NCBI GenBank assembly: GCA_016490735.1
Contig: JAEMWC010000098.1
Coordinates: forward strand, 1,205,001-1,269,000
Origin: Pachyseris speciosa
Lineage: Eukaryota > Cnidaria > Anthozoa > Scleractinia > Pachyseridae
Length of the DNA: 64,000 nucleotides
Direction of reading: 5' to 3'
The position numbers were made by a program, and so were the translations under genes. Below are positions 44,871-56,189 of this stretch, one piece after another (within the stretch, counting starts at the first letter, position 1; every line of letters begins with the position of its first letter). The notes beneath the pieces were generated by a model. That model saw nothing but the letters and a program-made list of their open reading frames with translations. It did not search any database and was not told where the DNA came from.

Positions 44871-45190
44871 CCTTTCTAAGTGCAACTCTACTATATTGGC
44901 ACATCTCAGGCGGTGTCATCTGTCCAAAGAATGCGTAACGGAGAAACATCTTATTTTGACGCGTGCAGGTTATTTTAGCCTCAATGAACAACAGGTGCAA
45001 CGTATGATGATTTGCCCAAGGCATCGTGCTAATCTTGGGCAGTACTGGGGAAATCAAACCCGAAAAACATCCTGCCAGGATCCTGAGCACAAAGGAAAGA
45101 TAGAGAAGGTGAAAAGTGACCGTGCATTTACCGTAAAACTTGCAAAGGAAGTGAAGGACCTGTTTGGTGTTATTATTCCTATTGGATCGC
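44871..45190 (+). pseudogene. Unnamed cnidarian gene, Cys/His-rich N-terminal exon
   Basis: The frame reads LVPLSKCNSTILAHLRRCHL, LTRAGYFSLNEQQVQRMMIC, then PRHRANLGQYWGNQTRK and CQDPEHKGK, ending VIIPIGS and a split codon at a GTGAGT donor (45191). Clusters of Cys and His (C-x-RHR, C-x-DPEH) suggest a metal-binding fold. I remember this ICPRHR...LG..W motif as a common cnidarian domain of unknown function. The upstream frame (44609-44866) may belong to the same gene but is out of phase. It begins the exon chain that continues at 45483. Confidence 0.55.
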
Positions 45191-45482
45191 GTGAGTATTT
45201 AAGTAAAAAGCAACTACAATAATTTGTAGCACATAGAAATAAAAATATTATGAACCACCAAACTGTAATCTGTAATTTTTGTCCGCGCCAGGTGGTACAT
45301 AGGGCCTCCTGAGAGGTTTCTTTGACCAAGAGGCTCTAGGGGGCAGGTGGTCAACCCATCGCCCAACCACCAAACTGGAAAAGGAAGGATAAGGAGTTTA
45401 GTATTGCAGCGTAACTGATTTATTCAAACGGTGTCACTTCCATTCGACAGTAAAATATATCTAGCTGTATTACAAAATTGAG

Positions 45483-45600
45483 CATTGTTCGTTTCACCTA
45501 TCTGCAACAGCTGCAGAAAGAGCCACAGCGAGAGAATAAAGAATGAATGGAAATGGTTGGAAAAGAAAGACATCGATGAAGCTGCAGTTGAATTACCGAG
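45483..45600 (+). pseudogene. Unnamed cnidarian gene, small exon
   Basis: ICNSCRKSHSERIKNEWKW then EKKDIDEAAVELP, ending CCGAG before a GTGTGG donor at 45601. Start phase (1) fits the donor of the previous exon and end phase (2) fits the acceptor at 46131, so the chain keeps frame: ...VELP-R-KCKVEAREAMKAW. The acceptor is weak (AAAATTGAG), so the 5' edge is uncertain. Confidence 0.5.
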
Positions 45601-46131
45601 GTGTGGGCTACCATTTTTTTTCCGCTTCAAACTGCTGTATTCAAGTCACAAGGTAAAGATTTAACTCTCGGTTGCAAGAAGTCCCTCCTTCCCTTAGTTA
45701 CCTTAATTCTTTGTTATTCATTTATCCGATAAATTTCTTCTTATAAGAGTTGAGGGGAAAACGATCGTGCAAAAACTAATGGCGAGATGCACCTTTCTGC
45801 ATCAGTTGTATGCGCGACTATTTCATGTGCTTTTCTTGACGGGCCGAGGGAAAAAGACAAGGCTCGTAGTCTTTTCATGTACGCTTTCGGCTAGGTTTGA
45901 TTGCTTAAATTGGTCTATTATAATAATAATGATGATGATGATGATGATGATTGTAAAATTCTTCTAGAGCGGAGATACACAATCTCAGCGCGCTTTGCAA
46001 ATATAGAAAGCAATTGACGAGTATTCCCCGAAAAAAAAGAAAGAAAAAAAAAAGAGAAAGAAAGGCTGCAAGGTAAATATTTGGCAGGATCGTTCAGAGT
46101 ACAATTACACCCTTTTCCTTCCATTTCCCAG
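45601..46131. other. Intron with GAT microsatellite
   Basis: (GAT)n-type run at 45918-45951, ending in a good acceptor (CTTCCATTTCCCAG). Confidence 0.5.
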
Positions 46132-47851
46132 GAAATGCAAAGTGGAAGCTCGTGAAGCAATGAAGGCTTGGTCACCAGGCACTCCAAGGCCACCTACAAG
46201 AGCAAAGTCAATTGATCCGCTTTGGACACCAGGAGAGTGGCGTGAACTGGAATCTCAAACCTCTGACGATGAATCAGACTTGGACCCAGCTATAAAGGTG
46301 TATAATGAGGCAATGTCACAAATCGCCGCTCTGTCCGACGTCAAAGAAGTAGAGCCCCTGACTTTTAGGTTGACGTCAAATTGGGAGGAGGTACCAAAAA
46401 GCGAGAGGCTGTTATGCAAGGAAAAAGTTGGTCAAGCCTGCCGTGCAGTATGTAACTTTATAGCGCCAAATGCCAGTAAAGAGCTATTAGAGGCTTTTAA
46501 AACATCAGCATCATCAGGCAGCGATCTAACCGCACTATTAACTGCATACAGAAATGCACCAAATAGAGGTCTGGAAACTCAGATTCTAAGTATATATGTG
46601 TTGCGATATTCGTCTTCTGAGCTGAAGCAAATCCACGCCCCTTTTGAGAATCTAAGTGACCGCCAGATTAAGAATGCAAGGGAGCATGCGAAAACCGTTG
46701 GTCCAGGAATGAGTATGCTGAAGAAGGCGACACACCACAGAATCAGGATTGATTTGGTAAAGCTGAATCATTTCTTGTCTTTTGTCGATTAGCCCTATTT
46801 TTATCAATACGTTTCGTACGGAACCCGGATTCTGCAATTAGAATCCGGTGAACAGCTAATGATGCCCAATGTTGTGCGAACAGTCAGAAGATCCACTATG
46901 ACAGAACAGTATCTCAGTCATTGCAGTAGTGAAGGTTTTGAGTCCCTTGGACGGTCTACCTTGTTTCGAATCTTGAAGGCCAGAGAATTCTCCCGACGTA
47001 AATCTCTTCAGGGACTTGAACACATATCAGCAAGTGGAGCGCATGGTTTCGATACTCTTCACAACATTGTAGACGAGTTGGAGAAAAGCGGCTCATCTCA
47101 GGAGTGGTGTGAGACCACACGAAGGAAGCTTAAAGAAGGAAAGCGCCATCTGAAAACGGACTATCGCGTGCACTGTCGAGGACACAACAGCCTATGTGCC
47201 GACCACTGTTAGGCCTTATGCCCTAAGCGACTCCGAGAACAGCCATTTTCAAGCCTCCTGCGACGAAGAGCACCTTGAAGAATGCGACCAATGTGAATCG
47301 TTGAAGACAACTATGCGTTCTATTTTCTCGGAGATTGAGTCACCATACGTCAGCTTCTATAGCTCTGAACAAAAAGACCTCCCACATGACGCCAGCCGGG
47401 CACAAGATATGGTGCTCCAGTGGAGGGCGCACATCTTAAGGGCAGAGAATCAAGACAAGGCAAAAACTGATGCGCTGAAGGCCCTTACCAGTGAGTCCAT
47501 TTTAGTAGTGATGGATTGGGCAATGAAGTTGAACCAAATGAAGTACAGGGAAAAGCAATCGGAATGGTTTGGCAAGCGTGGAATGAGTTGGCACGTTAGC
47601 TGCATTGTATCAAAGCCTATTGGTAAGCAAGAATTGAAGATAGTCTCATACGTTCACCTCTTCGATAGTTGTGCTCAGGACTGGTATGCAGTGTGCGGGA
47701 TCCTGACACACCTGTTGAAGCTTGTGAAAGCTGATCGACCACACATCAGCAGGGCCTACCTACGCTCTGACGGTGCCGGCTGCTACTTCAACAATAACCT
47801 GATAGCAGCGGTTAGCCAGTTTGGTGAGCAGGTTGGCATAGCAGTGATGAG
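46132..47851 (+). pseudogene. Unnamed cnidarian gene, main exon with transposase-like Asp motifs
   Basis: A 1.7-kb exon. It starts KCKVEAREAMKAWSPGTPRP, continues PNVVRTVRRSTMTEQYLSHC and GRSTLFRILKAREFSRRKSL, then a Cys-rich part (CDEEHLEECDQCESL). It ends with LVVMDWAMKLNQMKYREKQS, KRGMSWHVSCIVSK and YLRSDGAGCYFNNNLIAAV. MDWAMK and LRSDGAGCY are acidic motifs set in strand-like context, consistent with an RNase H-fold (transposase-like) core, but this is inference. Lesions: TAG at 46790-46792 (frame continues PYFYQYVSYGTRI) and a one-base shift near 47200. The donor GAG-GTAATA at 47852 is phase 2. The family is one I remember as large and unnamed in corals, anemones and Hydra. Confidence 0.6.
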
Positions 47852-48138
47852 GTAATAGAAGTTATAGCACTTGACGTCCGGCTGAAGAATACTGTATAGC
47901 ACCTCTATCAAATAGGAAAATTCCAACAACATATAATAAATATAAATAAATAAACTTGTTACTTATATAGCGCAAAATTCATTAAAAATATATGATCTAA
48001 TGCGCTTTACAATTATTACAATCGATAAAAAATCATTAAAAATTAAATTAACTATGCTAAAAATGTAAAACTATATCTAAAGTGCTAATTATATTATAAT
48101 TACAGAAATAAAAATCACATCACACAGAAATATAAAAT

Positions 48139-49845
48139 CTAAACATTAATAAAATACGCTTGCATAAAAAGATGCGTTTTGAGCTCTCTCTTAAATATGG
48201 TTAGATTATTTATAGCCCTAAGGCTTGGCGGCAAGGCGTTCCATAAAACTGGAGCAGCAACTGAGAAGGCTCTATCGCCACTGGTCTTGGCCGATTTTAC
48301 TGCGGGCCGGGCAAGAATATTATTATTATTTGATCTTAAATTATAATTAGAGTGTTTAAAAGATAAAAGGTTGCTAAGATAGGCTGGTGCAAGACCATGA
48401 AGAGCTTTAAAAATTGTTAAATTGAACTTTAAAATAATTCTAAATTTAACAGGCAACCAATGAAGCTCTATCATGACAGGTGTGATGTGCGCATAGCGCG
48501 GCGTGTTGGTCAGTAACCTGGCAGCTGCATTTTGTACACGTTGCAATTTATGAATATGTATAGCTGGCAGACCATATAATAGCGAGTTGCAATAGTCCAT
48601 ACGACTTATGACTAAAGCTTGTAGTAAAGTCTTTGCAGCTTCAAAAGGGAGGTATTTTCTGATACGCCTAATGTTGTACAATGAAAAGAAAGCTAACTGG
48701 CATGTCTTGTTTATGTGGTTGTGAAAATGGAGATTAGAGTCAAACCAGACACCTAAATTCCTAGCTTCAGTAACTGAAGGTATAGGCGTGCCACCAACTA
48801 AAAGACTATCAGTTCGGATTTTACTAAGTTGCTGGCGAGTTCCAATGAGCATGAACTCAGTCTTCTCTTCATTCAGCTTCAACTCATCTTCAACCATCCA
48901 CGCCCTCACAGCCCTAATACACCGCTCCATAGCACACTTTGCCCCCATCTCACTTTCAAAACTGCCTGGCTTGAACGACAGGTAAAGTTGAGTGTCGTCT
49001 GCATATGCATGGACGTTTGGTAGATGGGTCTTAATAACTTCAAACAGCTTACTAGCATAGACAGAAAAAAGTAGCGGTCCTAGACATGATCCTTGAGGAA
49101 CAACGAATGATAGGTGAGATCTGTCTGACAGTTCCCCGTTAACCGCAACACGCTGAGAGCGGCCAGACAAGTAGGAGGTGAACCACTTGAGAGCATCTCC
49201 TGTGACACCAAACGACGTCTTTAGGCGCCGCAGGGGAATGGTGTGGTCCACCGTGTCAAACGCTGCGCTTAAATCAAGCAGTACGAGCAGAGACACGTGC
49301 TGGCGATTCATGTCAAGCAGGATGTCGTTAACTATTTTAAGCAGCGCCGTTTCAGTACCGTGTGATTTCCTATAAGCCGACTGCAATACAGGAAATAGTT
49401 CGTTATCCGTAACGTGGGTGTGCACCTGGTCAAATACTGCCTTCTCGGTAATCTTGGATACAAATGATAGATTACTGACTGGTCGCAAGTTTTTGTGAGC
49501 AGAGTCCTTGGCTCCCTTTTTTAGCAAAGGGTTTACGATCGCCTCCTTCCACTCGGAAGGGAAGTGTGCAGTAGACAGAGATGCATTTACCATTTTCGTG
49601 ATAACAGGCAGTAAAACCTCCAATGAGTCACAGACCAGATTAGTCGGCAATGGATCCAATAAGCACGACTTTTTGGCAGAGTTCTTAATAAGGTCACACA
49701 CATTGCTCTCGCTCAGGGTATCAATAGAGCGCAGCGTTCGACCTGTGACATCTGTAGCTAACTTGTCCGGTGGCACTAGACTGCGATCTGAAGAGCTAAG
49801 ACAAATCGAGTCAATATCTCGTCGAATGTGCTCTATCTTGCGCAC
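48139..49845 (-). pseudogene. CR1/L2 LINE, reverse transcriptase half
   Basis: 568 codons open from the frameshift to the stop. RT blocks: NPLLKKGAKDSAHKNLRPVS, LVLLDLSAAFDTVDH, VPQGSCLGPLLFSVY and the catalytic HAYADDTQLYLSF. Then KLNEEKTEFMLIGT and the C-terminal WNALPPSLRAINNLTIFKRE. This YADDTQLY form is typical of CR1/L2/Rex-type LINEs. It reverse-transcribes at the nick made by its own endonuclease. One frameshift near 49840 separates it from the endonuclease. Confidence 0.9.
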
Positions 49846-51458
49846 AAAGAATTTGCCAATGTCATTGCCAACACAGTCTTGTCAAGATGACCAGGAAAGC
49901 GCAGTTCATTATGTGTACCAAGCAGCTTTTTGGCCGCGCTAAAGAGCTTTTTCTGATCGATGCTATTATCTTCTATGAACTTAGAGTAGAAGTCTTGCCT
50001 TGATTTATTCATGAGGTTAGTAACATAGTTTCTCTTCTTCTTGTAGTCAGCAAAATCTGATAGCAACTTTGTTCTTCTCCACTTCCTTTCAGCCTTCCTA
50101 CGTGAGCGCTTAGCCTTATCAATGGCGTCGCTATACCAGGGTACTAGAGGCCTACTGACCCTAGTACGAGTCCTTAGTGGAGCATGCTTATCGAGGATCG
50201 TAGAAAGAGTGGTGTTATACTCTTTAGCATATGCCTCTAATTCATCAGCAGTAGTTGGATCGTCCGCTGCATATAGCGCAGTAGACCGCAAGTCTGTTTT
50301 CAGCTGCTCCATATCGATGGACTTGATTTCCCGGTAGCTAGTAGTCTTCACGGAGAGGCCAGGTCTTGGTGGCGTCAGCCAGCACAAAACAGCTGCATGA
50401 TCAGATATAAACTGATCGACCACAGGCGTGCTGGCGATAAGGCTCTCAGACATTCGCGTTATGACTAGATCAAGGGTGTGCCCTTCATGATGAGTGGGTT
50501 GATCAACATGCTGTTCCAGTCCAAGGCCTTCTAACACCTCTAAGAATTTTCGTGCGCAAGAGTCCTGAGCATCGTCCACGTGGATGTTAAAATCACCTGT
50601 TATAAGCAGTTGCTCCTTGCATAGCAGCAGAGTCTCAAGATATTCAGGAAACTCGGAAAGAAATACACTTGTGGGAACACGATGTTCTTCTGAATATGGC
50701 GGTCTGTAGATAATAATGAGCCGCATGTTGTGTGGTGACGATTTAACAATCCACTCAGAAAACTCGAAAGAGTTGAGGTCGCTAACTCCGGCATTAGCCT
50801 TGGAGACATCAAGCGAATCGCGGTAGATAAGCCCAGTCCCCCCGCCGCGGCGATCAGGTCTTAGGTGATCAAGAATGCTGTAGCCGACTGGGCGCAGCTC
50901 TGCTCTGACAGCCGAGTCGTTAGCTGTCAGCCAGTGTTCGGTAACGGCAATTAAATCGACTTTGCATTCGCATATGTAATCAAAAATTACCGCTGTTTTG
51001 TTTCTCACAGAACGATCATTGACATTACATAGTACCATTTGCTTGTGCAAGTTGAAGCCCGTTTTACATGAAGGACGTAAGTTGATTAAATTATTGGGGT
51101 TCCGAGGAGTAGCAATTGGGTTCCTTGTGCTGCGCGTAGAACGTTTTGTCCTGGTGCTGCAATTCCATTGTCTGGAGGTGGTAGTGCGAGAGTTATTGTC
51201 CACAGGGCCCGGGTTAAGTTTAAAAACTAAATCACCAATAAGCGGCACGTGGAATGAGGCGGTAGTGTTGGAATATGTACACGGACACTTGTGTCTCTTG
51301 ATGCGCAGCAATCTGAAGAATGTGGGTCGTGGCCTTCCTTTGTATTGATCTGTGTACACATATCTTGTAGATAATTGAACATTCTGTGTACAGTGCAACA
51401 AAAGGATCTTCTCAGTTAATGAGGGTCGTTTGTTCCATATGCAAATTTCCGTCGCCAA
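49833..51458 (-). pseudogene. CR1/L2 LINE, N-terminal leader and APE endonuclease
   Basis: 541 codons. The leader contains GDLVFKLNPGPVDN; NPGP after an acidic/hydrophobic run is the signature of 2A-like peptides known at the start of CR1/L2-like LINEs, though the usual E is K here. The endonuclease follows: NVNDRSVRNKTA, LIAVTEHWLT, RRGGGTGLIYR, LLITGDFNIHVDD and FISDHAAVLCWL, with all main catalytic positions present (N, E, D-x-N, S-D-H). The endonuclease half is open to 49833, where the frame slips (VLAMTLANSLCAR) and the next half resumes at VRKIEHIRRD. Confidence 0.85.
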
Positions 51459-51480
51459 GCTTCCAAAGATGAGTGACCAT

Positions 51481-52285
51481 TTATCTTGATAAACGAAGTT
51501 TTTCTGAGTTAATTCGCCGTGTAACTGCTTCAGACTTGTCCAGTTACTGCCCGTGGGTCGTAGACAATTAACCCGACCACTCTCAAGATTAAACAGGACT
51601 GTGCAGGCGAGGAACAGGACTCAACATGCGGAGGTCGATTTAGCAAATGAAACACACTCTGTTGGAAGTAACGATGTTGGCTTTTTTAACATTACTCGTA
51701 ATGGAAAAGCACTCATAACATGAAAAAAAAAAAAAACGCATCTAGTGTGATGTATGTATAGTTTTTTTTTTTTTTTTACAATCCATCAGATATTTTTACT
51801 CGCACACGATTGGGCTGAACACGTCGCGTGACCGAACAGTCCCCAGCTCAAACTAGGATATTCCTCAGTTTCCAAAACTTCAAAACTTCAAGGTTGCAAT
51901 TAAAATTAATGTCAAGATGGAAGATCGGTTTGCTTTTGTGAAATAAGCAGAACTTGCTGGTTGACAAAGCGGTACCAGAAAACACCAAAAAATCATCTTC
52001 ATAAGCTGTAAACGTTTTTCACGGTAAGCAGATTCCAGGAGTTCCGAAATAAACACAAATAAACACAATAGCCTTCATTTGACTTTAAAAATATGCTGTA
52101 ATATTTGTCCTTGGTCATTATCTGTTCCATCCGAGCATATTTTCGCGCCAAATGGAGGTTATTCTTTATCTCTCACTTAGTACGTGCGCTGTGATTGGTT
52201 AATTTTGCGGGCCGTATTCTACAGTACGGCCCGCTTCACTTCAACTAGTTTTCTTTCCCGCGCGCCGGATTAACCTCAGAGATAT
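51481..52285. other. Rest of the intron; no gene
   Basis: Contains a run of A (51723-51736) and a run of T (51762-51778) about 25 bp apart, which can pair, plus a small palindrome GGGCCGTATTCTACAGTACGG near 52209. Confidence 0.45.
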
Positions 52286-52461
52286 AATAAATATCTTACT
52301 AACCTCATTTTCTCGGTCCGTACTGTAAGTTACGGATCCTCGTTTTTTCCCATTAATTTATGGCCCGCGCGCTTTGCGCTTGGGCCATAAATCAACGTGA
52401 AAAAACTTGGTCCGTAACTTACAGTACGGACCTCGAACTCGGTTAGTAAGAGGTATTTAAT
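52286..52461. repeat. Fold-back MITE (about 175 bp)
   Basis: Arms of about 80 bp: TCTTACTAACCTC, CGGTCCGTACTGTAAGTTAC and ATTTATGGCCCGCGCGC on the left are mirrored on the right around a short loop at about 52372. Lies just before the acceptor of the last exon. Confidence 0.85.
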
Positions 52462-52596
52462 TTTTCATATATTATATAATTTCATATAATCTACACAACC
52501 ATATAACGTGAATTACGATGTAAAATAACGATTTTAGCAGATGGTCTCAAAGGATTGATAGGGTTTGTGTTTTTTTTTTTTATCCATTTCCCCTAG

Positions 52597-53910
52597 ATAT
52601 GATTTCTCTGAGCCGCAGTTTGGTAAAGGCGTGTGCGACCGTATAATTAGCCCGTTTAAGCCCGTTACTCTCACGAGGGTCACGACATTCTGACCGCGTC
52701 AGATGTGTACGAGGCTTTACAGGCCAGACAAGTGAAAGGACCTACAGCATCTGTATACGAAATAGATCGTAAGCAAGGCCTCAAACTAAACCGCATTACA
52801 AACTTTAGTGCGTTCCATAATTTCTCATATGATGCTGGAGGTCTCCTAGTCTCTCAAGCCTACGACGTCGGTCCTGGAAAACTGTTATCATGGACAGATC
52901 TCAACGTTCAATGCTCAGGTCTTATCACCGTGAAGGAAATTGATGAACGTTACTTCTTTCCCGTTGCGCCCAGACGCATGAAGGCACCAGGTGATGGGTC
53001 AGGCGGAAAGCAGGTAATGTTCGAGTGTAAAGAACCTGGCTGCTCTTATGTCTTCGTCACCTCTGATGAGCTGCAAGACCATATTAATTGTGGCGAACAT
53101 AGCTTAAACGTGCAGCCACAGGAAGGCATTTATGATCGCCTACGTCGTCAGTGGGCTTTCAAGTTTTCAACACTTTCTCTTCACGCTGATGCGAGCGAAG
53201 AAAAAGAGCAGCCTGCCAACCAGGAACGTAACTCACCAAAGGGAACCTGGAAATCGGAGGGTCAAGGCTGGGCGGTACAAAAACCGAGAGGAGGAAGTAC
53301 CAGGTTTTCTGAAACGGTGAAGTCATGCCTGAAAGACCGGTTTCACGTTGGCACTCAAACTGGCCGGAAAGCTGATTTAGCTCAAGTCGCTACCGACATG
53401 AGGAAGGTCCAGAATTCCGAGGGAAGAAGGAAGTTTAGCAGCGACGAGTGGCTCACGAAGTCGCAAGTACAGTCGTTTAACAGTCGGCGTTGAAAAAAAA
53501 AGGTAGCGGAACACTGGAAAGGGATACGGTCGAGTGAGATGATGATAACGGTGATGATGGAGATGATGAGCTTCTCTTGGAGGAAGAGCTTGATTATCTT
53601 GACGAGAAGCTCAGAAACGAGGAAATTGATGATACTTGTAATCAAGTGGGTGTGACCCACCCCATCATGTACGATGGGTATGATCAATTCCATCATGTAC
53701 GATGGGTATGATCTCTGTGAACATGTCAGGCTTGACAAACTCTCGGTGTTTACTGTACTAACACTTAAGGCCACTCCGATAAACACTTCCCTGTTCACAA
53801 AATTGACCCATAACTGTACTGACCGAGAAAATGTTCCTACCCACGGAAGTGACAGTCCTTATTTTGCTGTTCGTGATTTCTGGCAAGTTGAAAGCCATCG
53901 CGATTTATAG
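52597..53910 (+). pseudogene. Unnamed cnidarian gene, last exon with C2H2 finger
   Basis: Begins YDFSEPQFGKGVCDRIISPF, a third acidic motif that in my recollection follows SDGAGCY in this family. A roughly 10-bp deletion near 52660 shifts the frame, and it resumes EGHDILTASDVYEALQARQV, then VKGPTASVYEIDRK and NFSAFHNFSYDAGG. A classical C2H2 finger follows: FECKEPGCSYVF, then ELQDHINCGEH. The tail SSDEWLTKSQVQSFNSRR meets a stop at 53491. After another shift an acidic stretch (DDDNGDDGDDELLLEEELDY) and HPIMYDGYDLCEH continue to 53910. Together with 44871-47851 it gives a protein of about 1,000 residues when intact; this copy is dead. Confidence 0.6.
53662..53717. repeat. 28-bp tandem duplication in the last exon
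   Basis: CATCATGTACGATGGG followed by TATGATC occurs twice in a row; the duplication breaks the reading frame. Confidence 0.8.
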
Positions 53911-55099
53911 TCTAGGCAATTTAACGGCCTCGATTATTGAATTTTCGATCAGAGAATCCATTTAAAATTAAAACAAATACATTACAGCCAGACTGTAAAA
54001 TGTCGTTTCTGGTAAGGACTTAGTCAACTTCTCCACCGAAATAGACTAGTACGTACGGAGCCATTATGATATCAGATCTACAAGTGTACCAAGTACACTG
54101 ATTACATTTATATCAATCCAAACTAAGGGGTACTAAGTTACAAATATGAGATATTTCGAATATTAAAGGTAATTCTGGGATTCTAAAACATGATTTTTTA
54201 TCGGTTATTTGCCATCCAAGCTGACCGCGAGTTGCGTGACATTTCCATAATGTTGTCCAGAAGCTCTAAAGAGAGTTCGTTCGCGTCTAATCAAGGATGA
54301 TACCCGCAAGTTTAACTTCAGAATCTGTGAGAATACGGTAAGATCTTTGCTCTGAAGGTCATTTTAACCCTCTTTTAGGTGCCACTTTTGAGATTTTGAG
54401 TCTTATAGCTAATTATAGATTGATTTTCACCAGCGACGCCTAAAGGTATCTTAGATTTTGTCCGGTTTATCCAGTTTTTATCCAACCGTAAAGAAATATC
54501 GGTGCAAAGCAATTCAGATGTACCTGAATGCTGTGGTTTGGTCGATATGGAGCAATACGTCCTTGTGTTAAGGCAGCGCGACCCGGAAAAGTCGCCAATT
54601 TTGATTACTGAATCGGCCGAAAATCTCCCCTCAGACGGCTGTAGTCGCTTCGGGGTGTAACAAAGAAGAAAAGCGGGAAATATAAAAAGGGACAGTGGTT
54701 TTAATATATAAACACCAAGTCCTTTTTGTCCATAAAATATAAAGGCTAACTTTTTTCTGACCCAACTCTTAGCGGGACAGCCACTTAATACGGTAACAAA
54801 TCAACGTGGTGTGGTACATTTGAGAAGAATGGTAATCGTTTCCTGTGAAATGCGCCTCCGATGATTTTCACGGTCAAAGATTTTGGATCTTCGACAGCCT
54901 CTCAAAAATATAGCTCATTTATTTCTTCTTCTTTCCGAACCGCTGCACTTCGAGCAAAATATAAATTTCGAACAGACTTCGGCTGACAAAATGCTCGTTG
55001 CGTTTACCACTGTGCAAACGAGTGGCTGTTTTGTTTCGTGGTATCCAAAATTTTGGCGTCTGTGGTGCTGCGTCGGTGAAGTTTGGCTTATCAACGGAG
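53911..55099. other. No gene recognised; contains a dispersed repeat
   Basis: 54110-54270 shares AGCTGACCGCGAGTTGCGTG, GAGATATTTCGAATATTAAAGG with the minus-strand sequence at 33690-33870. The remainder has no coding signal. Confidence 0.45.
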
Positions 55100-55258
55100 A
55101 ATAGGCTAGTTTCGAATTGTGGGAGAACAAAAGAACAGAGTCGAGGTTCAGGGGAATAATTTGCATTTTCCTTTGTCAAAAACAAAGGAAAATGCAAATG
55201 ATTCCCCTGAACCTCGACTCTATTCTTTTGTTCTCCCACAATTCGAAACTAGCCTATT
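55100..55258. repeat. Near-perfect hairpin, 75-bp arms
   Basis: AATAGGCTAGTTTCGAATTG at the left is exactly mirrored at the right. The arms meet at TTTTCCTTTGTCAAAAACAA around 55170-55190. Very few mismatches, little loop. Confidence 0.9.
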
Positions 55259-56189
55259 GACCACCGTGTCAGAGCGAATCGAGGAATTGTGTACAACCCA
55301 CAATTCTTGGACTCGCACTGACGAAGGGATAGTGATCTGGAGCCGTTATTCTGAAATGTAAACATTTAGCGTGCGATTGCTTGTTTGTGTTCTTAGAAAT
55401 TAATATTTACGTATCACTTTAAGCCTTGATCCCGACTAGTTACCCTTTACCCGTTCGCAGCTTTTGCTTTGCCTTACAACCGTAGCACTAGCCGTCGCCT
55501 CGTAATTTTGTTTTGGCGGCTGAGGATTTATCAGGATTTATCACACATGCCGACATGGTCCGTGCTTCGCCGATTACAAGATTCGTTAGCTTTCGGTACT
55601 TTTCCGTTTTCCCCTGTAGGCTAAGTGGAGACAACGTTCACACTAATCCGCCCCTCCCTCGACAAGTTTATTTCTAATATCCCAGATTCTGGGAGACACG
55701 TCACCAGACCCAACCAGGGTCTCTTCTCTCTCGCTCCAGCGGACGGGAAGAGGAGAGTCTCTGGCTACGAGGTTGAGTCACGTTGAGTCAACACGGTGTC
55801 TTGTTGTAAAAATAGGCAGTCTGAGACTGCATGTGGCTTACTGCTGTTATTACTCAGAATAATGTAGTAAAATACCATACTAAAATTCAAATAACTAAAT
55901 GAAGAGAACCACAGTTATCATAAATTGGTCAACTGGACTTAACTCATGTCTTAGCATTAGAAAAAAAGTCATTCATGGCGCACAATTTGGTATGTTATCT
56001 TCGAGTGTTCAGTTGGATATGCCAGGCGTGAGCAAAGCAGCGAAGATAGATATTGAGAGTGAACACGACAAAAAATAGATTTCATTCTCCTTTGGTTAGG
56101 GATAGTTGGAATTCCTAATTTTCAAATAAAATCAATCAAAGATTGTTAAAATTTTGCAGCGAAATTTGATCCTGTTGTCACATAGGCGA
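55259..56189. other. No gene recognised
   Basis: No repeats or ORFs beyond chance. Mixed composition. Confidence 0.35.

Larger units (their letters stand above)
47935..51480 (-). mobile_element. CR1/L2-type LINE, nearly full length
   Basis: Minus-strand element with one long ORF split by a frameshift (51458-49833 and 49845-48139) and a 3' UTR ending in (TTTA)n (plus-strand AATAAATAAA at 47946-47955). Opposite in sense to the gene whose intron it occupies. Confidence 0.88.
47852..52596 (+). other. Intron of the unnamed gene, expanded by a LINE
   Basis: A phase-2 intron between ATG-AG at 47851 and A-TAT-GAT at 52597. The acceptor is strong (T-run, then CCATTTCCCCTAG). It contains the whole CR1/L2-type LINE at 47935-51480 and a fold-back MITE. 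The exact fit of codon phase on either side of 4.7 kb supports a real intron. Confidence 0.7.

Noticed and set aside
45054..45329. Minus-strand ORF opposite the Cys/His exon
   Set aside because: Antisense shadow; the plus strand shows conserved Cys/His spacing and splice sites.
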